Positions 21,137 to 30,350 of a DNA stretch of 64,000 bases are shown piece by piece. Position numbers and translations under genes: made by a program. Below the pieces are notes generated by a model that saw only the letters and a list, made by a program, of their open reading frames with translations, was not told the DNA's origin and did no database searches. The DNA lies in NCBI RefSeq assembly GCF_000372525.1, contig NZ_AQUR01000104.1, forward strand, positions 260,263 through 324,262, written 5' to 3'. Numbering within the stretch: the stretch's first letter is position 1; each line of letters opens with the position of its first letter. Source of the stretch: Cupriavidus neocaledonicus. Its GTDB lineage: Bacteria > Pseudomonadota > Gammaproteobacteria > Burkholderiales > Burkholderiaceae.

Positions 21137-22821
21137 GGCTGCCCCTGGTGTGGCTTGCCGCCATTGGCTGCGCCCGGCCCCTGCTCCGCCATCTGGCGCA
21201 GCCGGAAGCGCTGCAGCTTGCCGGTCTCGGTGCGCGGCAGCGCCGGCACGAACTCGATGCGGCGCGGGTATTTGTAGGGGGCGATCTGGCGCTTGACGTG
21301 GTCCTGCAGCGCGGTGCGGGTGGCGTCGTCCGCCGCCACGCCCTCGCGCAGCACCACGTAGGCCATCACCACCTGGCCGCGGCCGTCGTCGGGCGCGCCG
21401 ACCACGCCGCATTCGGCCACCGCCTCGTGCTGCATCAGCGCACTCTCGACCTCCGGCCCGGCGATGTTGTAGCCCGCCGAGATGATCATGTCGTCGGAGC
21501 GCGCCTGGTAGAAGTAATAGCCATCGGCGTCGGCGACGAAGGTATCGCCCGGCAGGTTCCAGCCGGCCTTCACATAGTTGACCTGGCGCGGGTCGTCCAG
21601 GTAGCGGCAGCCGGTCGGGCCCTGCACCGCCAGCTTGCCGACCTGGCCCGGCGGCAGCGGCCGCATCTCCTCGTCAACGATCTGTGCCACGTAGCCGGGC
21701 ACCACCTTGCCGATCGCGCCCGGCCTGACCTCGGCGCCGGCGCTCGAGATAAAGATGTGCATCATCTCGGTGCCGCCGATGCCATCGGTCATCTCGATGC
21801 CGGTGGCGGCCTTCCAGCTCTGCCGCGTGGCGTCGGGCAGCGCCTCGCCGGCCGACACGCTGTGCCGCAGGCTGGAGATATCGAAGCGCGGCGCCAGCGC
21901 CGCCATCTGCCGGTAGAAGGTGGGCGCGGTGAAGACAATGGTGGCGCGGAAGTCGTGGATCAGCTCGAGCAGCGTCTCGGGCGTGAGCTTCTCCGCCAGC
22001 ACCGTGCTGGCGCCGATGCGCAACGGGAAGCACAGCATGCCGCCGAGCCCGAAGGTGAAGGCGATCGGCGGGGTACCGCAGAAGATATCGTCCGGCGCGG
22101 AACGCAGCACATGGCGCGGGAACAGGTCGCACATGGCCAGCACGTCGCGGTGGAAATGCATGGTGCCCTTGGGCTGGCCGGTGGTGCCGCTGGTAAAGGC
22201 GATCAGGCAGACATCGTCGCTGGCGGTGTCGCAGGCGTCGAAGGTCTGCGGCTTGCCGGCCATTGCCGCCTCCAGCGAGCCCTCGCCTGCGCCGTTGAAA
22301 TACAGCGTTTGCGCGAGGCTCGGGCAATGGCAATCGCCGCCGGCCCGCTGGTTGGCGTCGAGCTCGTCGCGCAGCCGCACATCGCACAGCGCGGCGGTGA
22401 CCTGCGCCTTGTCGATGATCTGCTTGAGCTCCCTGGCGCGCAGCAGCGGCATGGTCGGCACCGCCACCAGCCCGGCCTTCAGCGTGGCCAGCCAGCTGGC
22501 CGCCATCATCAGGTTGTTGGGGCCGCGCAGCAGCACGCGGTTGCCGGGCACCAGCCGCATGTCCTCGACCAGCACATGGGCGATGCGGTTCACCAGCGCC
22601 GCGAGTTCGGCATAGGTGACCGTCTCGATGCGGCCGTCGCGGCGATGGCGGATGGCAACGCGCTCGCCGCGGCCTTCGCGCACGTGGCGGTCGACCAGCT
22701 CCGCCGCGGCATTGATGCGCTCTGGGTAGTCGGTATCGGCATTGAAGCGGAACACCGGCCACTGGTCCTGCGGCGGCAGGCGGTCGCGCGCGAAGGTGTC
22801 GAGGTGGGCTGTGGTCGCCAT
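21133..22821 (-). CDS. abmG: aryl-CoA ligase, probable 2-aminobenzoate-CoA ligase
   Basis: A 562-residue AMP-forming acyl-CoA synthetase that would activate the aromatic acid to its CoA ester. The P-loop AFTSGTTGQPKG, the A5 region DGIGGTEMMHIF and the C-terminal catalytic lysine motif PRTETGKLQR are intact. The benzoate-CoA-ligase-like GIGGTEM and length, plus linkage to the fused monooxygenase/reductase, favour 2-aminobenzoate as substrate; other aryl acids such as salicylate cannot be excluded. It follows the acyl-CoA dehydrogenase gene by 69 bases and overlaps the thioesterase gene. The symbol follows the Azoarcus evansii anthranilate cluster. Confidence 0.85.
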   Translation of the reverse strand: MATTAHLDTFARDRLPPQDQWPVFRFNADTDYPERINAAAELVDRHVREGRGERVAIRHRRDGRIETVTYAELAALVNRIAHVLVEDMRLVPGNRVLLRGPNNLMMAASWLATLKAGLVAVPTMPLLRARELKQIIDKAQVTAALCDVRLRDELDANQRAGGDCHCPSLAQTLYFNGAGEGSLEAAMAGKPQTFDACDTASDDVCLIAFTSGTTGQPKGTMHFHRDVLAMCDLFPRHVLRSAPDDIFCGTPPIAFTFGLGGMLCFPLRIGASTVLAEKLTPETLLELIHDFRATIVFTAPTFYRQMAALAPRFDISSLRHSVSAGEALPDATRQSWKAATGIEMTDGIGGTEMMHIFISSAGAEVRPGAIGKVVPGYVAQIVDEEMRPLPPGQVGKLAVQGPTGCRYLDDPRQVNYVKAGWNLPGDTFVADADGYYFYQARSDDMIISAGYNIAGPEVESALMQHEAVAECGVVGAPDDGRGQVVMAYVVLREGVAADDATRTALQDHVKRQIAPYKYPRRIEFVPALPRTETGKLQRFRLRQMAEQGPGAANGGKPHQGQP

Positions 22822-22890
22822 GGCTTGTCTCCTGTCTGCTCGGTATCGGTACGGCAGTTCGTCGGTGGCGCGGGGGCGCCAGGTCCGATC

Positions 22891-24060
22891 TCAGGCCGGA
22901 TGCCCGGCCAGCGTCTCGCGCGCGATGATCAGCTTCTGCACTTCGGTCGCGCCTTCATAGATGCGCAGCGAGCGGATCTCGCGGTACAGGCTTTCCACGC
23001 GCGTGCCGACCTTGACACCGAGGCCGCCGAACATCTGCAGCGCGCGGTCGATCACCTGCTGCGCGTTCTCTGTGGCCACCATCTTGGCCATGGCCGCCTC
23101 GCGCGTGGTGCGCTGCCCCTTCACATCGCGCAGCCAGGCCGCGCGGTAGGTCAGCAGCGCCGCGGCGTCGATGGCGGTGGCCATGTCGCCGATGGCGGCC
23201 TGGGTCAGCTGCAGGTCGGCCAGCACGCCGCCGAACATCGGGCGCGCGCGGGCACGCGCCAGCGCCTCGTCCAGCGCGGCGCGGCCGAAGCCCAGCGCCG
23301 CCGCGGCGACCGAAGCGCGGAAGATATCGAGCGTCATCATCGCCACCTTGAAGCCCTGCCCCGCCTCGCCCAGCCGCTTGCCCACCGGCACGCGGCACTG
23401 GTCGAAGCGCAGCGTTGCCAGCGGATGCGGCGCCATCACGTCGATGCGCTCGGCGATGGCAAGGCCGGGCGTGTCGGCGTCGACCACCAAAGCCGTAATG
23501 CCGCGCGCACCCGGGGCCTCGCCGGTGCGCACGAACACGCAATAGAAGTCGGCGATGCCGCCGTTCGAGATCCAGGTCTTGGCGCCATCGATCACATAGT
23601 GGCTGCCGTCTTCCGACAGCTTCGCGCTGCATTGCATCGCGGCGACATCCGAGCCGGCCTCGGGCTCGGACAGCGCGAACGCGGCAATCGCCTCGCCGCG
23701 CGCCACGCGCGGCAGGTAGTGCGCGCGCAGCGCGTCGCTGCCCGCCAGCGAGATCGCGCCCGAGCCCAGCCCCTGCATGGCAAAGGCAAAATCGGCCAGG
23801 CCGTCATGGCGCGCGAGCGTCTCGCGCAGCAGGCACAGCGAGCGCGAGTCCAGCGCCGGCAGCGCGCCGCCATGCGCGGCCGGGACGCAATAACGCAGCC
23901 AGCCGGCCTCGCCCAGCTGCCGCACCAGCGCGCGGCAGGCGGCGTCGGTATCGCTGTGGTCGACACGCAAGTGTTGCATGCACCATGCGTCGAGTTCGCG
24001 CTCCAGCGCGCGGTGGGTGTCGTCGAACAGCGGCAGATCGAGGTAGGTCTTGTCGGACAT
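22891..24060 (-). CDS. acyl-CoA dehydrogenase of the aminobenzoate operon
   Basis: A 389-residue FAD-dependent acyl-CoA dehydrogenase. The motifs FALSEPEAGSDVAAMQC and WISNGGIADFYCVF bind FAD and substrate, and the catalytic glutamate lies in LRIYEGATEVQKLI near the C-terminus. It would oxidise a CoA ester formed after ring reduction and opening. It starts 6 bases after the enoyl-CoA hydratase stop. Length and motif set are normal; substrate specificity is inferred from the operon. Confidence 0.9.
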   Translation of the reverse strand: MSDKTYLDLPLFDDTHRALERELDAWCMQHLRVDHSDTDAACRALVRQLGEAGWLRYCVPAAHGGALPALDSRSLCLLRETLARHDGLADFAFAMQGLGSGAISLAGSDALRAHYLPRVARGEAIAAFALSEPEAGSDVAAMQCSAKLSEDGSHYVIDGAKTWISNGGIADFYCVFVRTGEAPGARGITALVVDADTPGLAIAERIDVMAPHPLATLRFDQCRVPVGKRLGEAGQGFKVAMMTLDIFRASVAAAALGFGRAALDEALARARARPMFGGVLADLQLTQAAIGDMATAIDAAALLTYRAAWLRDVKGQRTTREAAMAKMVATENAQQVIDRALQMFGGLGVKVGTRVESLYREIRSLRIYEGATEVQKLIIARETLAGHPA

Positions 24061-24066
24061 GGCGCT

Positions 24067-24918
24067 TCAGTCCCCTTCGAACACCGGCTTGGTCTTGGCG
24101 ACGAAGGCCTCGTAGGCGCGGCGGAAATCGCGCGTCTGCATGCAGATGGCCTGGGCCTCGGCCTCGGCCTCGATGGCCTCGTCCAGGCCCATATTCCATT
24201 CCTGGTGCAGCAGCTTCTTGGTCACGCCGTGGGCGAAGGTCGGGCCGGCGGCCAGTTGCGCGGCCAGCGCCTGCGCCTGCGCCAGCACCGCTTCGGACGG
24301 GTGCAGCGCGTTGAAGAAGCCCCACTGCAGCCCTTCCTCCGCGCTCATCGAGCGGCCCGTGTACAGCAGCTCGCTGGCGCGGCCCTGCCCGATCACGCGG
24401 GGCAGCAGCGTGCATGCCCCCATGTCGGCACCGGCCAGGCCGACGCGCGTGAACAGGAACGCGGTCCTGGCCTGCGTCGTGCCCAGGCGCATGTCGGAAG
24501 CCAGCGCCATCATCGCGCCGGCGCCGGCGCAGATGCCGTCGACCGCGCTCACCACCGGCTGCGGACAGGCGCGCATCGCCTTGACCAGGTCGCCGGTCAT
24601 GCGCGTGAAGTCGAGCAGCTCCGGCATCGACATGCGCGTCAGCGGGCCGATGATCTCGTGCACGTCGCCGCCCGAGCAGTAGTTGCCGCCCGCGCCGGTC
24701 ACCACCACCGCCTTGATGTCGCTGGCGTAGCACAGGCCACGGAACAGGTCGCGCAGTTCGGCGTAGGAATCGAAGGTCAGCGGGTTCTTGCGTTCCGGCC
24801 GGTTCAGCGTCACCGTGCCGACCTTGCCGTCGGCGGACACCGACCACAGGAAATGCTCGGGCTGGTAGCCGGCAAAGCTGCGCTTGTGGTGGCGCATGTC
24901 GAGTGCGATCTCTGTCAT
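24067..24918 (-). CDS. enoyl-CoA hydratase/isomerase family protein
   Basis: A 283-residue crotonase-fold protein. The oxyanion-hole region is GAGGNYCSGGDVHEI and the second conserved region includes SAVDGICAGAGAMMALASD. A tail of mixed helices (FRRAYEAFVAKTKPVFEGD) closes the protein. Members of this family in the aerobic aminobenzoate cluster are thought to hydrate or hydrolyse the ring-modified CoA ester. It lies between the short-chain dehydrogenase (34 bases upstream) and the acyl-CoA dehydrogenase genes. The exact reaction cannot be read from the sequence. Confidence 0.9.
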   Translation of the reverse strand: MTEIALDMRHHKRSFAGYQPEHFLWSVSADGKVGTVTLNRPERKNPLTFDSYAELRDLFRGLCYASDIKAVVVTGAGGNYCSGGDVHEIIGPLTRMSMPELLDFTRMTGDLVKAMRACPQPVVSAVDGICAGAGAMMALASDMRLGTTQARTAFLFTRVGLAGADMGACTLLPRVIGQGRASELLYTGRSMSAEEGLQWGFFNALHPSEAVLAQAQALAAQLAAGPTFAHGVTKKLLHQEWNMGLDEAIEAEAEAQAICMQTRDFRRAYEAFVAKTKPVFEGD

Positions 24919-24952
24919 GGGTTCTCTCGTTGTCTGCTGCAGTCAGTGTGCT

Positions 24953-25756
24953 TCAGCCCGCCATCACTTCGCCGCCGGCAACGGGGATCGCCTGGCCGGT
25001 GATCGCCGCCGCGGACGGCTGGCACAGCCAGGCCACCGCGTCGGCCACTTCGTCGGGCTGCACCAGCCGGCGCTGCGGGTTGCGCGCGGCCAGTTCGGCG
25101 CGCGCCTGTTCCTCGCTGCGGCCGGTCTTGCCGACGATATTGGCCACCGCGTCGCGCACGATGTCGGTTTCGGTATAGCCCGGGCACACCGCGTTGACGG
25201 TCACGCCCCGGGCCGCGGTTTCCAGCGCCAGCGCGCGGGTCAGGCCGATCACGCCATGCTTGGCCGCGCAATAGGCGCTGACGTAGCCATAGCCGATCAG
25301 CCCCGCGGTGCTGGCCACGTTGACGATGCGGCCCCAGCCCGCGTCGAGCATCGCCGGCAGCGCCGCCTGCGTACACAGGAAGGTGCCGGTCAGGTTCACG
25401 TCGAGCATGCGCTGCCACAGCGCGGCATCGGTCTTCAGGAACGGGGCGCTGTGCGCCTGCCCGGCGTTGTTGACCAGCATCGCGACCGGGCCGGCCTGCG
25501 CCGTGGCCGCGGCAAAGGCGCGCGCCACGCTGTCGGCATCGGCGATATCGGCCGCGACATACGAAACGGCGGCGCCCGCCGCGGCCTGCGCGCGCAGCGC
25601 CTGCACCGTCGTCTGCAGCGTGCCGGCATCGCGCCCCAGCAGCGTGACGCTGGCGCCATCGGCCAGCAGCCGCCGCGCGATCGCCGCGCCGATGCCGCGC
25701 CCGCCGCCGGTGACCAGCGCGTGCCGGCCGGTCAATGTCGCCGTGCTGCCGCTCAT
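24953..25756 (-). CDS. short-chain dehydrogenase/reductase of the aminobenzoate operon
   Basis: A 267-residue classical SDR. The NAD(P)-binding TGGGRGIGAAIA is at the N-terminus, NNAG in the middle, the active-site Ser-Tyr-Lys is visible as NVASTAG, then YCAAK, and the family's C-terminal AVAGGEVMAG ends it. The start overlaps the stop of the monooxygenase/reductase gene by four bases, and a ribosome site AGGAG precedes it. It probably acts as a 3-hydroxyacyl-CoA dehydrogenase in the beta-oxidation-like part of the pathway. The frame is open upstream, but only this start gives a normal SDR N-terminus. Confidence 0.9.
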   Translation of the reverse strand: MSGSTATLTGRHALVTGGGRGIGAAIARRLLADGASVTLLGRDAGTLQTTVQALRAQAAAGAAVSYVAADIADADSVARAFAAATAQAGPVAMLVNNAGQAHSAPFLKTDAALWQRMLDVNLTGTFLCTQAALPAMLDAGWGRIVNVASTAGLIGYGYVSAYCAAKHGVIGLTRALALETAARGVTVNAVCPGYTETDIVRDAVANIVGKTGRSEEQARAELAARNPQRRLVQPDEVADAVAWLCQPSAAAITGQAIPVAGGEVMAG

Positions 25757-28107
25757 GCCTGCTTCTCCTGCGCCGCGGCGCGTTCGAGATTGGTTTCCAG
25801 CTGCCGCTTGCCCGCCAGGTATTGCTTGGGCCAGGCGATGTCGCGATAGCCGATGCGCGCGGCCTCCTGCAGCGTCCAGGCCGGGTTGGCCAGGTGTGGC
25901 CGCGCGATCGCGCACAGGTCGGCGCGGCCGGCGGCGATGATCGAGTCGACATGGTCCGCCTCGAAGATCGCACCGACCGCGATGGTGGCGATGCCGGCCT
26001 CGTTGCGGATGCGGTCGGCGAACGGGGTCTGGTACATGCGGCCGTAGACCGGCGCCTGGTCCGGGCTGACCTGGCCCGACGAGCAGTCGATCATGTCGGC
26101 GCCCGCGGCCTTGAAGGCGCGCGCAATCTCGACCGCGTCATCGGGCGTGATGCCGCCCTCGACCCAGTCATGCGCGGAGATGCGCACCGACATCGGCTTG
26201 TCCTGCGGCCATACCGCGCGCACCGCGGCAAACACCTCGAGCGGAAAGCGCAAGCGCGCCGCCAGCGCACCGCCGTATTCGTCGTCGCGCGTATTGGTCA
26301 GCGGCGAGATAAAGCTGGACAGCAGGTAGCCGTGCGCGCAATGCAGCTCGAGCCAGTCGAAGCCGGCCTCGGCCGCCCGCCGCGCGCTGGCGACGAAGTC
26401 ATCGCGCACGCGCTCCATGTCGGCGCGCGTCATCTCGCGCGGGGTCTGCGATTCCCCCGGCAGGTAAGGCAGCGGCGAGGCCGAGATCACCGGCCAGTTG
26501 CCCTGCGGCAGCGGATGGTCCATCGCCTCCCAGCCGAGCTGGGTCGAGCCCTTGCGACCCGCGTGGCCGATCTGCATGGCGATGCGCGCATCGCTGTTGG
26601 CGTGCACGAAATCGACGATGCGCTTCCAGGCATCGCGCTGCGCATCGTTCCACAGGCCTGGACATCCGGGCGTGATGCGCGCATCGGGCGAGACGCAGGT
26701 CATTTCCGCCACCACCATGCCGGCGCCGCCGAGCGCGCGCGAGCCCAGGTGGACCAGGTGGAAGTCGCCCGGCACGCCATCGGTGCAGGAATACATCGCC
26801 ATCGGCGACACCACAACGCGGTTCTTCAGCGTGACGCCGCGCAGCCGGAACGGCGTGAACATCGGCGGCAGCGGCTGGTGGGCCTGCAGCTTCAGGCTGT
26901 CGGCCGGCACCCCGGCCTGCTGCGCCAGCCAGTGCTCGAACTGCGCGACATAGCCGGCATCGCGCACGCGCAGGTTCTCGTGCGAGATCCGTTGCGAGCG
27001 TGTCAGCAGCGAATAGGCGAACTGCTCCGGCGGCAGGCTGCCGGCATAGCGCTCGACGTTCTCGAACCACTCGGTCGAGTTGCGTGCCGCGTTCTGGATC
27101 TTCAGCACTTCCACGCCGCGCGTGGCCTCATAGCGCGCCAGCGCATCGGGCAGGCCGTCGTGGCCGCTGCCGCGGATCTCTTCGGCCAGGTCGATGGCAT
27201 CCTCGAGCGCCAGCTTGGTACCCGAGCCGATCGAGAAATGCGCGGTGTGCGCGGCGTCGCCCATCAGCACCACCGGCACGCGGCGGCCGTCGGGCAAGGT
27301 GTTCCAGTGCACCCATTGCCGGCAGATCACGCGCGGGAAGCTGATCCAGATCGCCGAGCCGCGCAGGTGCGCCGCATTGCTGATCAGCTTGTTGCCGTCG
27401 AGGTAGCGCGCGAACAGCTTCTCGCAGTACGCCACGCCCTCTTCCTGGCTCATCTGTTCGATGCCGGCGGCGCGCCAGACCGCTTCCGGGGTCTCGACGA
27501 TAAAGGTCGAGGTGTTGTCGTCGAAGCGGTAGGCATGCGCCTGGAACCAGCCGTGCTCGGTCTTCTCAAAGGCAAAGGTGAAGGCATCGAACAGCTTGTG
27601 CGTGCCGAGCCAGACAAAACGGCACTGGCGCGTATCGATATCCGGCCGGAAGGTGTCGGCATAGCGCGTGCGGATGCGGCTGTTCAGGCCGTCCGCGGCG
27701 ATCACCAGGTCGGCCTGGTATTGCATCGCCAGCGCCTGGTCGTCGGACACATCGGTCTCGAACACCAGCTTCACCCCGAGCGCTTCGCAACGCGCCTGCA
27801 GGATGTTGAGCAGGCGCTTGCGGCCGATGCCGATAAAGCCATGCCCGCCCGAGCGGATGGTGCGCCCGCCGATATGGATGTCGATGTCGTCCCAGTGGTT
27901 GAAGGCGGCGTTGATTTCGGCGGCGCTGGCCGGGTCGGCCTGCTTCAGGTTGTCCATGGTGGCGTCGGAAAAGACCACGCCCCAGCCGAAGGTGTCGTAG
28001 GGCCGGTTGCGCTCGACCACGATGACCTCGTTGGCCGGCTCCTGCAGTTTCATCAGCAGGCCGAAGTACAGGCCGGCGGGGCCTCCGCCAATACAAAGCA
28101 CGCGCAT
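25753..28107 (-). CDS. abmA: fused FAD monooxygenase / Old Yellow Enzyme reductase (2-aminobenzoyl-CoA monooxygenase/reductase type)
   Basis: A 784-residue two-domain flavoprotein. Residues 1-400 are a class A flavin monooxygenase: IGGGPAGLYFG at the N-terminus binds FAD and GDAAHTAHFSIGSG (283 onward) is the second flavin motif. From about residue 413 an FMN-dependent Old Yellow Enzyme domain begins (MFTPFRLRGVTLKNRVVVSP) and runs to the end with HCAHGYLLSSF. This fusion is the hallmark of 2-aminobenzoyl-CoA monooxygenase/reductase and of salicylyl-CoA 5-hydroxylase-like proteins, which dearomatise the CoA-bound ring. It is the first gene of a seven-gene operon with a strong AGGAGG ribosome site. 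Which aryl-CoA is used is inferred. Confidence 0.9.
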   Translation of the reverse strand: MRVLCIGGGPAGLYFGLLMKLQEPANEVIVVERNRPYDTFGWGVVFSDATMDNLKQADPASAAEINAAFNHWDDIDIHIGGRTIRSGGHGFIGIGRKRLLNILQARCEALGVKLVFETDVSDDQALAMQYQADLVIAADGLNSRIRTRYADTFRPDIDTRQCRFVWLGTHKLFDAFTFAFEKTEHGWFQAHAYRFDDNTSTFIVETPEAVWRAAGIEQMSQEEGVAYCEKLFARYLDGNKLISNAAHLRGSAIWISFPRVICRQWVHWNTLPDGRRVPVVLMGDAAHTAHFSIGSGTKLALEDAIDLAEEIRGSGHDGLPDALARYEATRGVEVLKIQNAARNSTEWFENVERYAGSLPPEQFAYSLLTRSQRISHENLRVRDAGYVAQFEHWLAQQAGVPADSLKLQAHQPLPPMFTPFRLRGVTLKNRVVVSPMAMYSCTDGVPGDFHLVHLGSRALGGAGMVVAEMTCVSPDARITPGCPGLWNDAQRDAWKRIVDFVHANSDARIAMQIGHAGRKGSTQLGWEAMDHPLPQGNWPVISASPLPYLPGESQTPREMTRADMERVRDDFVASARRAAEAGFDWLELHCAHGYLLSSFISPLTNTRDDEYGGALAARLRFPLEVFAAVRAVWPQDKPMSVRISAHDWVEGGITPDDAVEIARAFKAAGADMIDCSSGQVSPDQAPVYGRMYQTPFADRIRNEAGIATIAVGAIFEADHVDSIIAAGRADLCAIARPHLANPAWTLQEAARIGYRDIAWPKQYLAGKRQLETNLERAAAQEKQA

Positions 28108-28188
28108 CTGTTGCCTCCTGCCGGCTGCGCCGGGCGCGGCGCGCATCGCGCACGGTCCCGGCTCACACCGCCATCTAGATCAAGATTA

Positions 28189-28210
28189 AATATTTTATGC
28201 TTCAAATATT
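28189..28210. promoter_or_regulatory. inverted repeat, candidate operator before the aminobenzoate operon
   Basis: Perfect 7-base arms AATATTT / AAATATT with an 8-base spacer sit in a strikingly AT-rich patch about 80-100 bases upstream of the first gene. It has the size of a MarR- or TetR-type operator. No regulator gene lies nearby. Confidence 0.55.
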
Positions 28211-28302
28211 AGACTGCATCACGACCGATGGCAAGGCGGGGCGATGCGGTGTGCCGCGCGCGACACCCGCATCGCCCTCTCCCCTGGCCCTTCAACGCGC
28301 CC

Positions 28303-30195
28303 CTAGCCCCTCAACGCGGCCTGCAGCTGTTCCAGCGCGCCAGGGTCTTCGATGGTGGTCAGGTCGCCCGGGTCCCGCCCCTCGGCCACGGCCTGCATGG
28401 CGCGCCGCAGCAGCTTGCCGGAACGCGTCTTCGGCAGCGCATTGACGAACAACACGCGCGCCGGACGGGCCACCGCGCCCAGTTGCTGCTCGACCGTCTT
28501 CATCAGCTCGCCTTCCAGCGCCAGCCGCGCCTGCGGCGTGGCCGTGCGCGCCGGATCGCGCGCGATGCAGAACGCCATCGCCACCTGCCCCTTGAGCGCG
28601 TCCTGCACGCCCACCACGGCCACCTCGGCCACGGCGGCACTGGACGACAGGCTTTCCTCGATCTCGCGCGTGCCCAGCCGGTGGCCGGCGACGTTGATCA
28701 CGTCGTCGGTGCGCCCCAGGATAAAGACATAGCCGTCGGCATCGCGCACGCCCCAGTCGAAGGTGGAATAGCACTGCCGGTTCGGCACCGCCTGCCAGTA
28801 GGTGCGCACGAAGCGGTCATCGTCGCCCCACACCGTGCTCATGCATCCCGGCGGCAGCGGACCATCGATGGCGACCACGCCCTTCTGCCCGGGCGGGCAT
28901 TCCGCGCCGGTGTTCTCGTCGACGATCTTCAGGTCATAGCCGTAGGCCGGCACGCCGGGCGAGCCCAGCTTGGGCGGCAGCGCCTCGAGGCCGCGCTGGA
29001 TCGCGATGATGGGCCAGCCGGATTCGGTCTGCCAGTAGTTGTCGACCACCGGCTTGCCCAGGCCGTCCTGGATCCAGCGCGCGGTGGGCTCGTCGAGCGG
29101 CTCGCCGGCCAGGAACAGCAGGCGCAGGCTGGACAGATCGTAGCGGGTCAGCCATGCCGGGTCCTGCTTCTTCAGCACGCGGATCGCGGTCGGCGCGCTG
29201 AACATCAGGTTGACCCGGTATTGCTCGACCAGGCGCCACAGGATGCCGCCATCGGGCCGAACCGGCGTGCCTTCATACATCAGCGTGGCCATGCCGGCCA
29301 GCAGCGGGCCATAGACGATATAGCTGTGCCCGACCACCCAGCCGATGTCCGACGCGGTGAACATGGTGTCGCCGGCCTTGCCGCAGAAGATGTACTCCAT
29401 CGACGTGGCCAGCGCCACCGCATAACCGCCGGTATCGCGCTGCACGCCCTTGGGCTTGCCTGTGGTGCCCGAGGTATAGAGCACATAGGAGGGCTCGCCC
29501 GACTCCAGCCACACGCACGGCACCTGCACGCCGGCGACACGCTCGCGCCATGCGGCGTAGTCTTCGTCGCGACCCTCGGTGCGTGGCATGTCCGCCAGTT
29601 GCCGGTCCACCAGCAATACTTTCTCGGGCTGGTGCGAGGACAGCCGGATGGCTTCGTCCAGCAGCGGCTTGTACGGCACCACCTTGCCCGCGCGCGAACC
29701 GGCGTCGGCGCTGACCACCACGCGCGGCCGGGCATCCTCGATGCGCGCGGCCAGGCTGACCGAGGCGAAGCCGCCGAACACCACCGAATGGATCGCGCCG
29801 ATGCGCGCGCACGCCAGCATGGCGAAGGCGGCTTCGGGGATCATCGGCATGTAGATCAGCACGCGGTCGCCCCGCTGCACGCCCAAGCCTTGCAGGATCG
29901 CGGCCATGCGGCTGACCTCGTCGTGCAGTTCGGCGTAGGTGAAGCTGCGGGCCTGGTCGGTCTCGGTCGAGACCCAGTGCAGCGCCGGCTGGCCGGCGCG
30001 GGCCGCGAGGTGGCGGTCGACCGCGTTGTGGCACAGGTTGGTGCGCCCGCCGACGAACCAGCGCGTGAAGGGTGCGCGGCTGTTGTCGAGCACCTGGCTG
30101 AACGGGGTTTCCCAGTCGATGCGTGCCGCCTGTTCGGCCCAGAACCCCTCGGGGTCGGCCAGCGAACGGGCATGCACGGCATGGCTTGCCGTCAT
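28303..30195 (-). CDS. prpE: propionate-CoA ligase PrpE
   Basis: A 630-residue AMP-forming short-chain acyl-CoA synthetase, close in length and motifs to PrpE of enterics (628). Notable stretches are YTSGTTGKPKGVQRDTGGY, ASDIGWVVGHSYIVYGPL, FSAPTAIRVLKK and FLAGEPLDEPTARW. The acetylation-site lysine motif near the end reads KTRSGKLLRRA. It activates propionate to propionyl-CoA for the methylcitrate or related route. The start is set by AGGAG before MTASHAVHAR. It stands alone between mltD and the aminobenzoate operon; the prpBCD genes are not in this window. Acetate as a secondary substrate is possible. Confidence 0.9.
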   Translation of the reverse strand: MTASHAVHARSLADPEGFWAEQAARIDWETPFSQVLDNSRAPFTRWFVGGRTNLCHNAVDRHLAARAGQPALHWVSTETDQARSFTYAELHDEVSRMAAILQGLGVQRGDRVLIYMPMIPEAAFAMLACARIGAIHSVVFGGFASVSLAARIEDARPRVVVSADAGSRAGKVVPYKPLLDEAIRLSSHQPEKVLLVDRQLADMPRTEGRDEDYAAWRERVAGVQVPCVWLESGEPSYVLYTSGTTGKPKGVQRDTGGYAVALATSMEYIFCGKAGDTMFTASDIGWVVGHSYIVYGPLLAGMATLMYEGTPVRPDGGILWRLVEQYRVNLMFSAPTAIRVLKKQDPAWLTRYDLSSLRLLFLAGEPLDEPTARWIQDGLGKPVVDNYWQTESGWPIIAIQRGLEALPPKLGSPGVPAYGYDLKIVDENTGAECPPGQKGVVAIDGPLPPGCMSTVWGDDDRFVRTYWQAVPNRQCYSTFDWGVRDADGYVFILGRTDDVINVAGHRLGTREIEESLSSSAAVAEVAVVGVQDALKGQVAMAFCIARDPARTATPQARLALEGELMKTVEQQLGAVARPARVLFVNALPKTRSGKLLRRAMQAVAEGRDPGDLTTIEDPGALEQLQAALRG

Positions 30196-30308
30196 GTCTG
30201 TCTCCTCCGCGTCTGCGGTCGTTGGTATCTGCCCGTAGTTTGCCACCGGCCCGGGCGCTCGTGGCCACGGTTTCAGCGCGCTGCCGCACGGGACGGCGCC
30301 GGCACATG

Positions 30309-30343
30309 AAAAAAGGGGCGTGCCGCCGGCATCGCGCCGATGC
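30309..30343 (-). terminator. probable terminator after mltD
   Basis: Read leftward, a small stem GCATCG/CGATGC and a shorter stem GGCG/CGCC are followed by six T. It lies between mltD and prpE on the same strand. Confidence 0.45.
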
Positions 30344-30350
30344 GGTCCCG

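Noticed and set aside
21148..25002. A 1284-residue open frame on the plus strand opposite the aminobenzoate genes
   Set aside because: It is antisense to four genes with clear catalytic motifs, has an Arg/His/Gln/Ala-rich shadow composition and no recognisable domain. Long antisense frames are expected in DNA this GC-rich; those at 15551-18160 and 25735-28212 are the same.
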